Shown here: piece after piece, positions 1-8,223 of the stretch
How the letters are laid out: the number at the start of each line of letters is the position of its first letter
Position numbering within the stretch: the stretch's first letter is position 1
From: Salinisphaera sp002433465
GTDB lineage: Bacteria; Pseudomonadota; Gammaproteobacteria; Nevskiales; Salinisphaeraceae
Length of the DNA: 64,000 nucleotides
Direction: 5' to 3'
NCBI RefSeq assembly: GCF_040361435.1
Contig: NZ_APNL01000003.1
Span: 1-64,000 of the forward strand
Translations under genes and position numbers: made by a program
The notes under the pieces: model-generated
Told to the model about the DNA's origin: nothing
Database searches by the model: none
Seen by the model: only the letters and a program-made list of their open reading frames with translations

Positions 1-27
1 CCGGGCAAACCATGAGAGCCTGCCACT

Positions 28-330
28 TCAGTCGCCATTAGTTTCACCGAGATGGCGCAACGGCTCCATTCGACTGTGGAGAATCCGAATGATGAAGATG
101 TCTTCCGCGCGAACCCGATAAAAAATAACGTGGTGCCGATGATCGTGGCGAAGAACCCCGTCGCCGATGCTGGAGCATTCGCGGCCGACGTGCGGCGATC
201 CACACAATAGCCGCATGACTTGATCTAGCTGCTCTGTGTACACGTCGGCCTGCCCGGTGCCGAAGTTCAAGAGCGTATATTCGTAAATCGTCTCGAAGTC
301 TCTCGCCGCCAGGTTCGAGAGCCTATACAT
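28..330 (-). CDS. parE: ParE-type toxin of a type II toxin-antitoxin pair
   Basis: A 100-residue protein of the RelE/ParE fold family. It starts MYRLSNLAARDFETIYEY and has the family's C-terminal strand pattern HHVIFYRVRAEDIFIIRILHSRM, which is typical of ParE toxins (gyrase poisons in characterised members). Its start overlaps the end of the upstream parD gene by 8 bp, so the two are co-translated with antitoxin first, the usual order. The length matches the family (about 95-105 residues) and no frame damage is seen. It lies at the far end of an integrated island, where such modules act as stabilisers. Assignment to ParE rather than another RelE-superfamily toxin rests on the ParD-like partner; the cellular target is not visible in the sequence. 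Confidence 0.88.
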   Translation of the reverse strand: MYRLSNLAARDFETIYEYTLLNFGTGQADVYTEQLDQVMRLLCGSPHVGRECSSIGDGVLRHDHRHHVIFYRVRAEDIFIIRILHSRMEPLRHLGETNGD

Positions 331-565
331 CGTGATGTTGCTTCACCCGACAGGCGATATCGTGAATCGATTCTTCGCTTTCCCCGCTTTGCTCACCTGC
401 CGCAACGGCTGCCCTTAGCGCCGCGGTCGCCTGCTCCTGTCGCTCTAGCAACCGCAAGGCGGAGCGTACGACCTCGCTGGTCGAACCATAACGGCCGGAC
501 GCCACCAATTCGCCCACAAAATCATCCATTTGCGGGCCAATAGTGATACTGGTTGTTCTACCCAT
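323..565 (-). CDS. parD: ParD-type antitoxin (ribbon-helix-helix)
   Basis: A protein of about 80 residues starting MGRTTSITIGPQMDDFV, the typical N-terminal ribbon-helix-helix strand of ParD/CopG antitoxins, followed by GRYGSTSEVVRSALRLLE, the conserved ParD helix pair. The acidic and polar C-terminus would wrap the toxin. I chose the ATG at 565, not the upstream in-frame codon at 592, because the RHH strand should be N-terminal and because the longer form would begin inside a palindromic operator-like site (575-597). It overlaps parE by 8 bp. The protein is expected to bind its own promoter and repress the pair, with ParE as co-repressor. Confidence 0.88.
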   Translation of the reverse strand: MGRTTSITIGPQMDDFVGELVASGRYGSTSEVVRSALRLLERQEQATAALRAAVAAGEQSGESEESIHDIACRVKQHHDV

Positions 566-574
566 ACAGCACCT

Positions 575-597
575 GTTGTGTGATCTATTCACACAAC
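575..597. promoter_or_regulatory. Perfect inverted repeat upstream of parD, probable autoregulatory operator
   Basis: The 9-bp arms GTTGTGTGA and TCACACAAC are perfect inverted repeats around a 5-bp centre, 10 bp upstream of the parD ATG. ParD-family RHH proteins bind palindromes overlapping their own promoter, so this is the best operator candidate. The core GTTGTGT recurs as a second inverted repeat at 695-717. Confidence 0.6.
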
Positions 598-1468
598 TAT
601 ACCAGCAAGTGCCTACCTGCCCTTACCTTCTAACCTGGCCGGCTCAAACTCCCTGTAGCTGCTACATGCTTGCTTACCGCTGATTCAGCGCGCTACACAA
701 CATAAGTACAGTTGTGTTGTATCGAGCTAATTACCGTACGATTTAGTACGTATTACATATCGCGTATCAGCACGATTTAGTCAGTTTTATGTGCCCAAGA
801 TCGCGGCTACGCGAACCGTTCACCTCTCGTCGTCGTTTACATGGCGCGCCGTACAAGTCGATCAGTTCGAGAGTGTTGTCGTAACAGAATTCGATCCCGC
901 GGCCGAAGCGTCCCCCTGACGCCGCGGCCCGTCGTCGCTTGAATCGCATTTTAGCTGGGCGGATTTCGAAGCCGTCCGATCATCTATCGCAATACCGCGG
1001 GTTGATATGATGGGTTTGGGCGCGGCAGTTGGGCATTCACAGGCTTCTTTCCCATTCGCGCAGAGATCGAAGAACTAGCGATCGGCGCGCTCGCGCTGCC
1101 GGGCTGTATCCGCCCCGGCTACGACCGGGTGACCCGTTGATGGCCACGACTACCGAACTGAGAGTCGTGCCACGACGCCCTGCCCGCGATCATGGCGCGT
1201 GGCGAATATCCTTCGATGGCCAAGGTGCGTGTCGAACTGCGCACCACGGATTCACAGCAGACAATACCCCGGCATATTTAAGTCCATCCGGCAGCGACTG
1301 CCTGATCAGATAAGTAGCGGATTTCCCGAGCGCCTGCCCCGAGTCGTCGCCAATGCCGCACACCGTTTCAATTAGGAAGCCCGCGGCTAAGCCAGCGCCG
1401 AACTCGAGCGACGGCATGCCACCATGCACGAGCGTAAAAAAACACTCAAACTCGATCTTGAGCAGGCG
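598..1468. other. Gene-poor island stretch with degraded coding remnants
   Basis: No intact gene is convincing here. A 10-bp direct repeat, ACGATTTAGT, occurs at 738-747 and 772-781. Short open frames on both strands (for example 767-949 minus and 1029-1313 plus) have no recognisable domain. In the plus strand around 1047-1137 a stretch reading LPIRAEIEELAIGALALPG ends at stops, which looks like a fragment of a decayed gene. The stretch is best read as debris between the two toxin-antitoxin loci of the island. Confidence 0.5.
695..717. repeat. Second inverted repeat sharing the GTTGTGT core
   Basis: ACACAAC (695-701) and GTTGTGT (711-717) face each other over a 9-bp spacer, about 100 bp beyond the presumed parD operator. 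The shared core suggests a second binding site for the same protein, but orientation and spacing differ from the first site, so this is a suggestion only. Confidence 0.35.
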
Positions 1469-1529
1469 CTAGAACCAATCAGCTGCTCGACGACCAGGTT
1501 GAATACCTACAACAACGCGCCGAGGCCGT

Positions 1530-1976
1530 GGGTCAAAGAGTCGCTGGATGACAGCCAGCAAGCCCACAGCGAAAACGAACACGACGTCGTGAATGAACGA
1601 CAAATCCGCCATCGCGGGACGAAAAACGTTGATCAGATAGTTCGAGGCGTACGGCATGAACACGACGGCACCTGGAGAAACGGCTTGTCGCCGGCCTCGA
1701 GCCACCCCTGTCCGCCATCGATGGGATCGTTCGGCACACGCGCGACAAGCTCGAGTTCGCCCTCCCACACATCGAGCACGACCAGCCGATGCGTGAGCGA
1801 CGCATTCGCCAGACACATGCCGGCGTGAGCGAGCTTTTCGAAAACCGCGAGCGCGGGATGTTCCGCCGTGTAGATCACCGGATACCTACAGGCGTCCACC
1901 GTCGGCTTTAGAGTTTCAGCGCCCTTGCAGCTTAGATCCTAGGCATAGAGTTACTGTGCAGCGCGATAACGCCGCA
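1530..1976 (-). pseudogene. RES-domain toxin, frameshifted remnant
   Basis: The minus strand encodes a RES-family toxin (NAD+-degrading in characterised members) split across frames. One frame (from about 1899) gives PVIYTAEHPALAVFEKLAH, the RES core, down to GWLEAGDKPFLQVPS. Near 1664-1670 the homology jumps frame and continues as AVVFMPYASNYLINVFRPA, then FVF, where a RES protein would end. The N-terminal GGRW-type motif also lies in a different frame just upstream, with a stop. At least two frame breaks therefore separate the conserved blocks, and the toxin should be inactive. It directly follows an intact Xre/DUF2384 antitoxin gene, the standard partner and order for this module. The exact ends are uncertain. 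Confidence 0.75.
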
Positions 1977-2447
1977 TCAAGCATCAATGCCGTACATCAT
2001 TCGGCCGAGCACCTGTTCGACCCACTCGGTACCGCTTTCGGTATCGGCCAAGGTAATCGGGGCCTGGCCCTCGAATACGTGATTCGGATTGTTAAGCCAA
2101 TTCATCGCGCGATCCTGATCTCCAAAGGTTTCTTCAGCGAACGCGATGATCCGGGCAACGCGCAGCACAGCCTCCGAAGCGTGCTTCGAAAGGCGTTTCG
2201 ATTTGCTCTTGCCTGCTGAAATCAACGTCGTGCGGGGCACAACCTGATCGAACAGGCGCTTAGGAACACCACTGTTCTCGCGAAGATAGCGCGCGCAAGT
2301 GCCCGGTAGACCATTCCGTACAGCCTTTGTAGCTGTCGCTGGCTCTCGGAAATCAGTAGCGGCGATGTTAAGGACTTCAGCACTCCCTAAAAGGGCAACA
2401 ACACGTTCGCTCGTGCCAATGTCAGCCTTTACTTTCATAGCAAACAC
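1977..2447 (-). CDS. Xre/MbcA/ParS-type antitoxin (DUF2384)
   Basis: An intact 156-residue protein. Its C-terminus, with WLNNPNHVFEGQAPITLAD followed by TESGTEWVEQVLGRMMYGIDA (given in two parts), matches the toxin-binding domain of RES-associated antitoxins, where a proline-leucine/aspartate turn and a final YG motif are conserved. The preceding region (about residues 55-95) carries the helix-turn-helix-like part. An alternative start is Met4 (2438). A GAGGTG element lies just upstream of the first ATG. It lies immediately upstream of the decayed RES toxin gene. Survival of the antitoxin after loss of the toxin suggests either recent toxin decay or a retained role against related toxins; both are inference. 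Confidence 0.82.
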   Translation of the reverse strand: MFAMKVKADIGTSERVVALLGSAEVLNIAATDFREPATATKAVRNGLPGTCARYLRENSGVPKRLFDQVVPRTTLISAGKSKSKRLSKHASEAVLRVARIIAFAEETFGDQDRAMNWLNNPNHVFEGQAPITLADTESGTEWVEQVLGRMMYGIDA

Positions 2448-3058
2448 CTCGGTATCGCCAAATCGATCGCGCCCGCGTTCGTCTATGACTGGGCGAAATG
2501 TATACGCGACCCGCTTATGTCCGCTGAGACCGTTGCGGATTCACCTCGGTGTTCAACCCAATCTCGTATGCGGTGGCCGGGGGCCGCTCCATAGGGCGAT
2601 GGGAGCAGTCCTACTCGTGTAAGACAGCCGAAAATCGCGAAAAAGCACGATTTTAGTAATTATGCTCGCAGCGCGGTGAGCTTGGCCACAGTAAATTTCA
2701 CGAACGTCACTACCCTTACTGTGAGTTTGAGAGCTTTGAGGATCTTACCTATTAATAGCATGCGCTCAACCCTCCCGACTTCGAAGAATGAGATCGTATT
2801 GATAGCGCTCAATCGTATCCGGGCGCCACTTTATGGCTTGAGCGAGCTATTTATAATCTGTTCGGCCAAGTCGCGCCGCCCTGTAAACGTTCGGCGCCAC
2901 GTACGACACGCACTCCTGCCCGACCGCTGTCAAGAGCTCAGCCGATACGACGTGGGCACCTTTGTTTTCTCAGAGCTAAAGCCACCTGGCATGGCGCGTT
3001 GGCCGACGGCGCTGGCTCTTAAAATCGCATTGAGCTCTCGAGCCTACGGGGCATCGCC
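2448..3058. other. Intergenic island DNA, no gene recognised
   Basis: About 610 bp between the antitoxin gene and the excisionase-like gene. A possible 130-residue plus-strand frame from 2676 has a GTG start, odd composition and no domain I recognise, so it is not called. A partial variant of the ACGATTTAGT repeat (ACGATTTTAGT) occurs near 2648-2658. The left part must hold the antitoxin promoter on the minus strand, and the right part the promoter of the excisionase-integrase genes. Confidence 0.45.
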
Positions 3059-3274
3059 ATGCGCCTAACCTCGATACCGAGATTCCTGAAGCAGTACTTC
3101 GAGCCGGGCTCGGAGCCTTGCGCGCGGACCGTGCGTAGAGGCATTGAACGCGGCGATATTCCTGGGCGAAAAGTTGGCGGCCAGTGGTTTGTCGATCTGC
3201 ATCTTTTTGAATCTGGGAACGATCCACTTGTCGCGCGTGTGCTAGGCGGCGACGATATGAGACCAGGTTCATAA
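3059..3274 (+). CDS. Excisionase-like small DNA-binding protein
   Basis: A 71-residue protein with the layout of phage and island excisionases. The N-terminal part, IPRFLKQYFEPGSEPCARTV, is followed by RRGIERGDIPGRKVGGQWFVD, a winged-helix recognition element with the typical I-P-G-x-K-x-G-G-x-W/Y pattern of Xis-type proteins in gammaproteobacterial islands. It ends 10 bp before the integrase ATG on the same strand, so the two are probably one transcript. The expected role is to direct integrase towards excision and possibly to repress the promoter. No attachment-site binding repeats could be verified by eye. Confidence 0.72.
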   Translation: MRLTSIPRFLKQYFEPGSEPCARTVRRGIERGDIPGRKVGGQWFVDLHLFESGNDPLVARVLGGDDMRPGS

Positions 3275-3284
3275 ATAAAAAGGC

Positions 3285-4364
3285 ATGGCTAGACCAAGAA
3301 CCGCCGCCAACCGAGGGCTTCCGCAGAATCTTCATCTACACGCGCCTTCAGGTCTCTATCGGTACAAGCATCCTGTCACGGGAAAGTACCACTACCTATC
3401 GCGCGATCGCGCGGAATGCATTGCGGCCGCGAAGAAGCTCAATGCGATGCTTCTGCCTTCGAACGATCTTGTGTCGCGCGTCGTAGCGCCGAGCCTCTTA
3501 TTCGACAAGCTGATCGCTCTATATAAAGAGAACGAGCTCGCGCACCGGAACCTCGCCGAGAAAACGCAGACCATCTACAACCACGCGTTGCGCCGTCTCG
3601 ACGAGCAGTTCGGGCAGCGCGACGTAACCGAGCTGACTGTTCGTGATCTCGCCTCGGGGGTCGACGAACTCACCAGCGGAGGCCGGATGCGCAATCAATA
3701 CCGCAGCCTGCTGATCGAGCTGTTCCAATACGCGCGAGCCGAAGGCTGGCGCGAGGACAACCCAGCGGATGCGCTGCGAATCGCCAAGACCACAAGACAG
3801 CGCGCCCGTTTCACCTGGGCGGGTTTCGTCGCCGTCTATCGCGCTGCCCCGCCCTGGCTACGCGTGGCCATGGGGATCGCGCTGTATTCGCTACAGCGTG
3901 AAGGCGATGTGCTGTCGTTCGAATATCCGCGCGATGGCGTTTGGCGGTTCGAACAAGAGAAAACCGGCACGCCGCTTGAGATCACTATCGAAGGCGGTCT
4001 GGCGCGCGCGATCGAACGAAGCCGGGACGATGTTGTGAGTCCGCTAGTTGTTCACCGCTTACCGGAGAAAGCCCGCCCGCGCCACATGCGGGCGAAGAAA
4101 CGCACCCATCACACGCAGGTGCTCAAAGATCAGCTGATCCGCGAGTTCGCTAAGGTGCGGCGCGCAAGCGGGTTTTACGACGGGGTGGCGAATCCGCCGA
4201 CATTCCACGAAATTCGCAGTTTAGGAGCTCACCTCATGCGCGAAGCGGGACACGATGAAACTGTTATTCAGCTACTACTCGGCCATCAGGATGTCGAACA
4301 GACCCGCGTTTATCTATCCGATCATAAACGTAGTCATGTGCGAGTCGCTGCCGCGTCGTTCTAA
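3285..4364 (+). CDS. Tyrosine site-specific integrase (lambda Int-like)
   Basis: A 359-residue integrase. The N-terminus, GLPQNLHLHAPSGLYRYKH, then DPVTGK-like VTGKYHYL and SRDRAE, resembles the arm-binding domain of lambda Int. A SAM-like core-binding domain follows (about residues 70-165). The catalytic domain shows Arg in LQREGDVLSF, His-x-x-Arg in FHEIRSLGAHLMRE, the second His in LLLGHQDVEQT and the nucleophile Tyr in TRVYLSDH, so all key residues are present. The gene points at tRNA-Pro, whose 3' end lies about 620 bp downstream, the usual arrangement for an island inserted at a tRNA 3' end. It is full length with no frame damage and looks active. Confidence 0.93.
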   Translation: MARPRTAANRGLPQNLHLHAPSGLYRYKHPVTGKYHYLSRDRAECIAAAKKLNAMLLPSNDLVSRVVAPSLLFDKLIALYKENELAHRNLAEKTQTIYNHALRRLDEQFGQRDVTELTVRDLASGVDELTSGGRMRNQYRSLLIELFQYARAEGWREDNPADALRIAKTTRQRARFTWAGFVAVYRAAPPWLRVAMGIALYSLQREGDVLSFEYPRDGVWRFEQEKTGTPLEITIEGGLARAIERSRDDVVSPLVVHRLPEKARPRHMRAKKRTHHTQVLKDQLIREFAKVRRASGFYDGVANPPTFHEIRSLGAHLMREAGHDETVIQLLLGHQDVEQTRVYLSDHKRSHVRVAAASF

Positions 4365-4385
4365 GCCCCTCTCACGGATGAAGCA

Positions 4386-4961
4386 ATGCTCGTAGAACTT
4401 ATAGCGCCTATAGCACTCGGCTTCCTCGGCGGTTGGCTTCGGGACGCTTGGAAGGAAAGTAGCGGGGACCGACGTGCCCACCTGTTGGTTCAGCGCGAGC
4501 AAATCGAGAAACTTGCCGACTCATTGCTGATTTTTCATGGAGTGTTTAAAGCCGAGCATCGTGCATTGAAACGCACACTCCAGCAGCTACCCGGGGCCGA
4601 AGAGCCTTCCCGAATTACTCGCGACGACGAGTTTGCTGCTGTCGAGATGCTGGTCGAACTATATTTCGATCAACCCGAACGGGCTCAGCTTGGAAAGATC
4701 TCACACGTACTATCGCTATACGACAATCAACGACAAGATCCGTTCGTACAACTCGCGTTAGACAACCACCACCGATACGACCCAGGTGCGCGAAAGCTCG
4801 TAGAGCTCGCATGCGATATGCACACGGTGGTATACGAATTCGTCGACCTACTAAAAATTCGCGCTCAAGCGCTACGAGCGGAACTGAGCGGCAGTAGTTT
4901 CGGTGTAGTTTCGGTATGGAAGCGGTATGGGAAGAAATGGGCCTTCTGGCGAAAGCCCTAA
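4386..4961 (+). CDS. Hypothetical protein with one N-terminal membrane segment
   Basis: A 191-residue protein lying between integrase and tRNA-Pro. The first 20 residues contain one hydrophobic stretch (LIAPIALGFLGGWL) that could anchor it, followed by a charged, largely helical cytosolic region (LLVQREQIEKLADSLLIF, AVEMLVELYFDQPE, LVELACDMHTVVYEFVDLL) and a basic tail ending in KRYGKKWAFWRKP. I recognise no family. It starts 21 bp after the integrase stop on the same strand, so it may be co-transcribed island cargo. The function is unknown. Confidence 0.6.
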   Translation: MLVELIAPIALGFLGGWLRDAWKESSGDRRAHLLVQREQIEKLADSLLIFHGVFKAEHRALKRTLQQLPGAEEPSRITRDDEFAAVEMLVELYFDQPERAQLGKISHVLSLYDNQRQDPFVQLALDNHHRYDPGARKLVELACDMHTVVYEFVDLLKIRAQALRAELSGSSFGVVSVWKRYGKKWAFWRKP

Positions 4962-4985
4962 CCCGCTGATACCAGAAAAGAAAGA

Positions 4986-5062
4986 TGGTCGGGGTAGCAG
5001 GATTTGAACCTACGACCTTCTGCACCCCATGCAGACGCGCTACCAAGCTGCGCCATACCCCG
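4986..5062 (-). tRNA. tRNA-Pro(GGG)
   Basis: A 77-nt cloverleaf on the minus strand including an encoded CCA. The acceptor strands are CGGGGTA and TACCCCG. The anticodon stem TCTGC/GCAGA closes the 7-base loop ATGGGGT, giving anticodon GGG with U33 and G37 as in proline tRNAs. It is the downstream gene of the IHF/MerR block, a common position in gammaproteobacteria. Its 3' end faces the integrase and is the likely attachment site of the island on the left. Confidence 0.96.
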
Positions 5063-5085
5063 AGAAGTTGCGTATGTTAACAGAG

Positions 5086-5115
5086 ATATGCCGTACGTCG
5101 AGCAATAATCGTCAA
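5086..5115 (-). promoter_or_regulatory. Candidate promoter of tRNA-Pro
   Basis: Reading the minus strand, TTGACG (5110-5115) and GCATAT (5086-5091) are separated by 18 bp and lie about 25 bp upstream of the tRNA 5' end. The -35 match is good and the -10 is moderate; an alternative -10 slightly nearer the gene is possible. Confidence 0.4.
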
Positions 5116-5135
5116 ACACGGACACATCGATTTAC

Positions 5136-5492
5136 TTATTCCAGACGCTGCGCGATTGCCTCGAGTTCCTGGCGAATCGAGGCCAGCGAATCGGCCGCAC
5201 TGGCGACCGGCAGCGACGCAAGAACACGCCCTTTATCGCGTAGCTGAAGGCGTGCCCCCTGGATCGTGAAACCCTGCTCATATAGCAACATCCGGATATC
5301 GCGCGCGATAATCACATCATGCTGCTGATAATAACGACGGTTACCGCGCCGCTTCACCGGCTTGAGCTGCGTGAACTCCTGTTCCCAGTAACGCAGTACA
5401 TGCGGCTTAACCCGACACAGCTCGCTGACTTCACCGATGGTGAAGTAGCGCTTGTCGGGAATTCGCGGCAGTTCTTCAGCTGTTTGCGTCAA
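5136..5492 (-). CDS. MerR family transcriptional regulator next to ihfA
   Basis: A 118-residue regulator with a MerR-type winged helix: YFTIGEVSELCRVKPHVLRY, then WEQEF and RRGNRRYYQQHDV. It belongs to the MerR proteins found immediately downstream of ihfA across gammaproteobacteria, whose target is generally unknown. It lacks the long effector-binding domain of metal-sensing MerR members and ends in a short coiled segment (SLASIRQELEAIAQRLE). Its start overlaps the end of ihfA by 17 bp, so translation is coupled. No metal-binding cysteine pair is seen at the C-terminus. Confidence 0.9.
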   Translation of the reverse strand: MTQTAEELPRIPDKRYFTIGEVSELCRVKPHVLRYWEQEFTQLKPVKRRGNRRYYQQHDVIIARDIRMLLYEQGFTIQGARLQLRDKGRVLASLPVASAADSLASIRQELEAIAQRLE

Positions 5493-5775
5493 TGCTCGAC
5501 TCGACCCGTGCGCGCATCTTCTGCCCCGGCTTGAAGCTCACCACGCGACGGGCAGAGATGGGAATCTCTTCACCGGTCTTCGGATTGCGTCCCGGGCGTT
5601 GATTCTTGTCCCGCAGCTCGAAGTTGCCGAACCCAGACAACTTGACGTACTCGCCGTCTTCTAGGGTCTGACGTACCTCTTCGAAGAAGCAGTCGACGAA
5701 CTCCTTGGACTCGCGCTTATTGAAACCGAGCTGTTCGAATAGACTCTCGGTCAGATCCGCTTTGGTCAGTGCCAC
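5476..5775 (-). CDS. ihfA: Integration host factor subunit alpha
   Basis: A 99-residue DNABII protein that bends DNA as a heterodimer with IhfB. It has the conserved N-terminus MALTKADLTESLFEQLGFNK, the dimer helix and the minor-groove arm with RPGRNPKTGEEIPI, where the proline intercalates, followed by SARRVVSFKPGQKMR. The length equals E. coli IhfA. It starts 2 bp after pheT ends, in the classical pheST-ihfA operon. IHF assists site-specific recombination, so it is a host factor the neighbouring island integrase could use; that link is inference. Confidence 0.97.
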   Translation of the reverse strand: MALTKADLTESLFEQLGFNKRESKEFVDCFFEEVRQTLEDGEYVKLSGFGNFELRDKNQRPGRNPKTGEEIPISARRVVSFKPGQKMRARVESSIDANS

Positions 5776-5777
5776 GC

Positions 5778-8165
5778 TTATTCACCCCTGATTCGCGCGT
5801 CGCAGCGTTCACGAAGAACAGCCAGAACACGATCTATTATTTTTTCCACCCGATCGTCAGTAAGCGTGCTCGCTTTATCTTGGAAAATCAAGCCTAAAGC
5901 TACGCTCTTGAAACCAGTCTCAAGGCCTTCGCCGCGAAACATGTCGAACACCTGGATCGATCGGAGCTCGGGCGAGTCGACGCTTTCGATGGCATCGACG
6001 AGGGCCGCCACCGGCACCCCATCGGCCACCACCAGCGCGAGATCCCGGCGCACCGTCGGCTGCTCGGAAAGCGACTCGAAGCGGATGCTTGACGCCTTCG
6101 CCAGAGCTTCATAATCGACCTCAAAAACATAGGGTAAGCCTATGTTCTTGTACCGCTTTGCCATGGACGGCGACAGCTGGCCAAGCCAGCCTACGGCAAC
6201 GCCGTCGAGCAGGATTCGCGCACTGCGGCCGGGGTGCAACGCTGGATGGCGGGCGGCTTCAAAGCCTAGGCGCCCCGCACTCCCTGCAAATAGCGCCTCG
6301 ACGTCCCCTTTCACATCGAAGAAGTCGATGGCGCGCGCCGGGCGATCCCAGTGCGTGTCTTCAGCAAGCCCGCTGGCCAGGCCCGCCAACGTATCGTGCT
6401 GAGCGATGCCGTTCTCGGCATCTTCGTCCGGAATGAACCGCAGGCCCCGCTCGTACAAGCGGATACTGCTCTGCTGGCGACGCGCGTTGTGGTGCCAGCT
6501 CGGCAGCAGGCTCGCCCAGAGCGTGCGCCGCATTTGCGCAAGCTGATCGGAGATCGGGTTGTCCAGCAAAACCGCCGGCTCGCCGCCGGTAAGATCGGCA
6601 TGCAGCCCGGGTTCGACAAAGCTGTAGGTAATCGCTTCGCTGTAGCCCCGGGCCTGCAACGCGGGCGCGACATGGCCGGCCGGGTCGTAGCCGCCGTCGG
6701 CGGGCACCGGCGGCAGTGCCACGCCGGGGTCGCTGCTCTGGAGCTGATCGTAGCCATAGACACGCGCGACTTCCTCGATCAGATCGGCTTCGATTTCGAG
6801 GTCATAGCGCCAGCTCGGCGGCCTGGCCATCCAGCGTTTGGCGCCCGCTGTTTCTACGTCGATGCCGAGCGCCGTCAGCGATTTCTCGATCCACTCCGGG
6901 GCAATCGGCTGACCGAGCAGCCGTTCGACGTGCGCGCCGTCAAGCGCGATGTGTCGTTGCTGCGGCCATACCGGCGCGCCGTCGGCAACGCTGACCGGCC
7001 CGGCACGACCACCGCCGTGGGTAGTCAGCAGTTCGGTGGCACGCTCCAGCGCGACCGGATGCAGCTCCGGATCGACGCCACGTTCGAAGCGGTGCAGCGA
7101 ATCCGTATGAATCTTATAACGACGTCCCTGCCCTGCGACCGCGGCGGGCGTGAAGCAGGCGGACTCGAACACGACATTACGGGTGTCGTCATCGACCGCG
7201 GTGCGCTCACCGCCGATCATGCCGGCGATCGCCACCGGGCCGGCGTCGTCCGCGATCACGAGCGTTCCGGCGGCCAAGGCCACCTCTTCGCCGTCGAGCG
7301 TTACGATCCGCTCGCCGTCCACGGCGAGCCGCACCCGGATCGCGCCGTCAAGTTTGTCGGCGTCGAAGGCATGCATCGGCTGCCCGAACTCGAGCATTAC
7401 GTAGTTGCCGATATCCACAGGCAGGCTGATCCGGCGTATGCCGCAACGGCGCAGTCGCTCGGCCATCCAGACCGGGGTGGGCGCAGCGGCCGACGTGCCT
7501 TCGATCGCGCGTGCCGCATACGCCGCACAGCGCTCGGGCGCATCGATATACACCACCGGCTGGGTTTCAACCGTCGCCGATACGGGGGTAACCGTCGGTT
7601 CCTGCATGGCCACGCCCTGGGCCACGGCGACTTCGCGCGCTACGCCGCGTACGCTCAGACAATCGCCCCGGTTGGGCGTCAGATCGATATCGAGGATGCG
7701 ATCCGGAAGGCCGAGGTAATCGCTCAATGCCATGCCCGGGCGGGCGTCCGCGCTCAGCGGCCACAAGCCGCTCGCGTCCGCGCTCAAGCCGAGTTCGCTC
7801 GCGCTACAGAGCATGCCGGCCGAGGCCTGGCCGCGAATTTCCGCGGCTTCGATGGTCAGACCGTTCGGCAAGGTCGCGCCTACGCGAGCGACCGGCACTA
7901 CGAGACCGGCGCTGGCGTTTGGCGCTCCGCAGACGATGGATAGCGGGCTCTGCTCGCCCACATCGACGCGGCACAGCTTGAGCCGGTCGGCCTCCGGATG
8001 CGGTTCACAGTCGACAATACGGCCCACCACCACGCCGTCCAGCGCCGGGCCGCCATCAAGCAGGTCATCGACTTCTAGGCCCGCCATGGTCAGTTGTTGG
8101 GCCAGCGCATCGATCGAAGCGCTCGTAGCGACCCATTCGCGCAGCCATTGTTCGCTAATCTTCAT
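5778..8165 (-). CDS. pheT: Phenylalanine-tRNA ligase beta subunit
   Basis: A 795-residue beta subunit, the normal bacterial length. The N-terminal tRNA-binding OB domain is visible in GVVVGRIVDCEPHPEADRLK (about residues 44-63). The B3/4 editing domain, the B5 domains (DLTPNRGDCLSVRGVAREV in the middle part) and the C-terminal anticodon-binding FDX-ACB region (FESLSEQPTVRRDLALVV onward) follow. With PheS it forms the alpha2-beta2 enzyme that charges tRNA-Phe. It lies 58 bp downstream of pheS and 2 bp upstream of ihfA. No frame problem is seen. Confidence 0.97.
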   Translation of the reverse strand: MKISEQWLREWVATSASIDALAQQLTMAGLEVDDLLDGGPALDGVVVGRIVDCEPHPEADRLKLCRVDVGEQSPLSIVCGAPNASAGLVVPVARVGATLPNGLTIEAAEIRGQASAGMLCSASELGLSADASGLWPLSADARPGMALSDYLGLPDRILDIDLTPNRGDCLSVRGVAREVAVAQGVAMQEPTVTPVSATVETQPVVYIDAPERCAAYAARAIEGTSAAAPTPVWMAERLRRCGIRRISLPVDIGNYVMLEFGQPMHAFDADKLDGAIRVRLAVDGERIVTLDGEEVALAAGTLVIADDAGPVAIAGMIGGERTAVDDDTRNVVFESACFTPAAVAGQGRRYKIHTDSLHRFERGVDPELHPVALERATELLTTHGGGRAGPVSVADGAPVWPQQRHIALDGAHVERLLGQPIAPEWIEKSLTALGIDVETAGAKRWMARPPSWRYDLEIEADLIEEVARVYGYDQLQSSDPGVALPPVPADGGYDPAGHVAPALQARGYSEAITYSFVEPGLHADLTGGEPAVLLDNPISDQLAQMRRTLWASLLPSWHHNARRQQSSIRLYERGLRFIPDEDAENGIAQHDTLAGLASGLAEDTHWDRPARAIDFFDVKGDVEALFAGSAGRLGFEAARHPALHPGRSARILLDGVAVGWLGQLSPSMAKRYKNIGLPYVFEVDYEALAKASSIRFESLSEQPTVRRDLALVVADGVPVAALVDAIESVDSPELRSIQVFDMFRGEGLETGFKSVALGLIFQDKASTLTDDRVEKIIDRVLAVLRERCDARIRGE

Positions 8166-8223
8166 ACATCAGCCAATATCGAAAGAACGGTCGCCCAAGC
8201 CACGTGCACAGCAGGTGCGTGAG

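Noticed and set aside
1424..1828. Plus-strand open frame over the RES remnant
   Set aside because: The opposite strand carries clear RES homology in two frames; this one shows only shadow-like composition.
598..3058. CRISPR array or origin in the repeat-containing island debris
   Set aside because: Only two or three scattered 10-bp repeats with irregular spacing; no regular repeat-spacer pattern.
2676..3068. 130-residue plus-strand open frame before the excisionase gene
   Set aside because: GTG start, composition unlike real proteins, no domain, and it overlaps the xis start. It is probably chance.
6351..7943. 530-codon plus-strand frame antisense to pheT
   Set aside because: Long antisense frames are common in GC-rich genes; pheT is complete and conserved on the minus strand.
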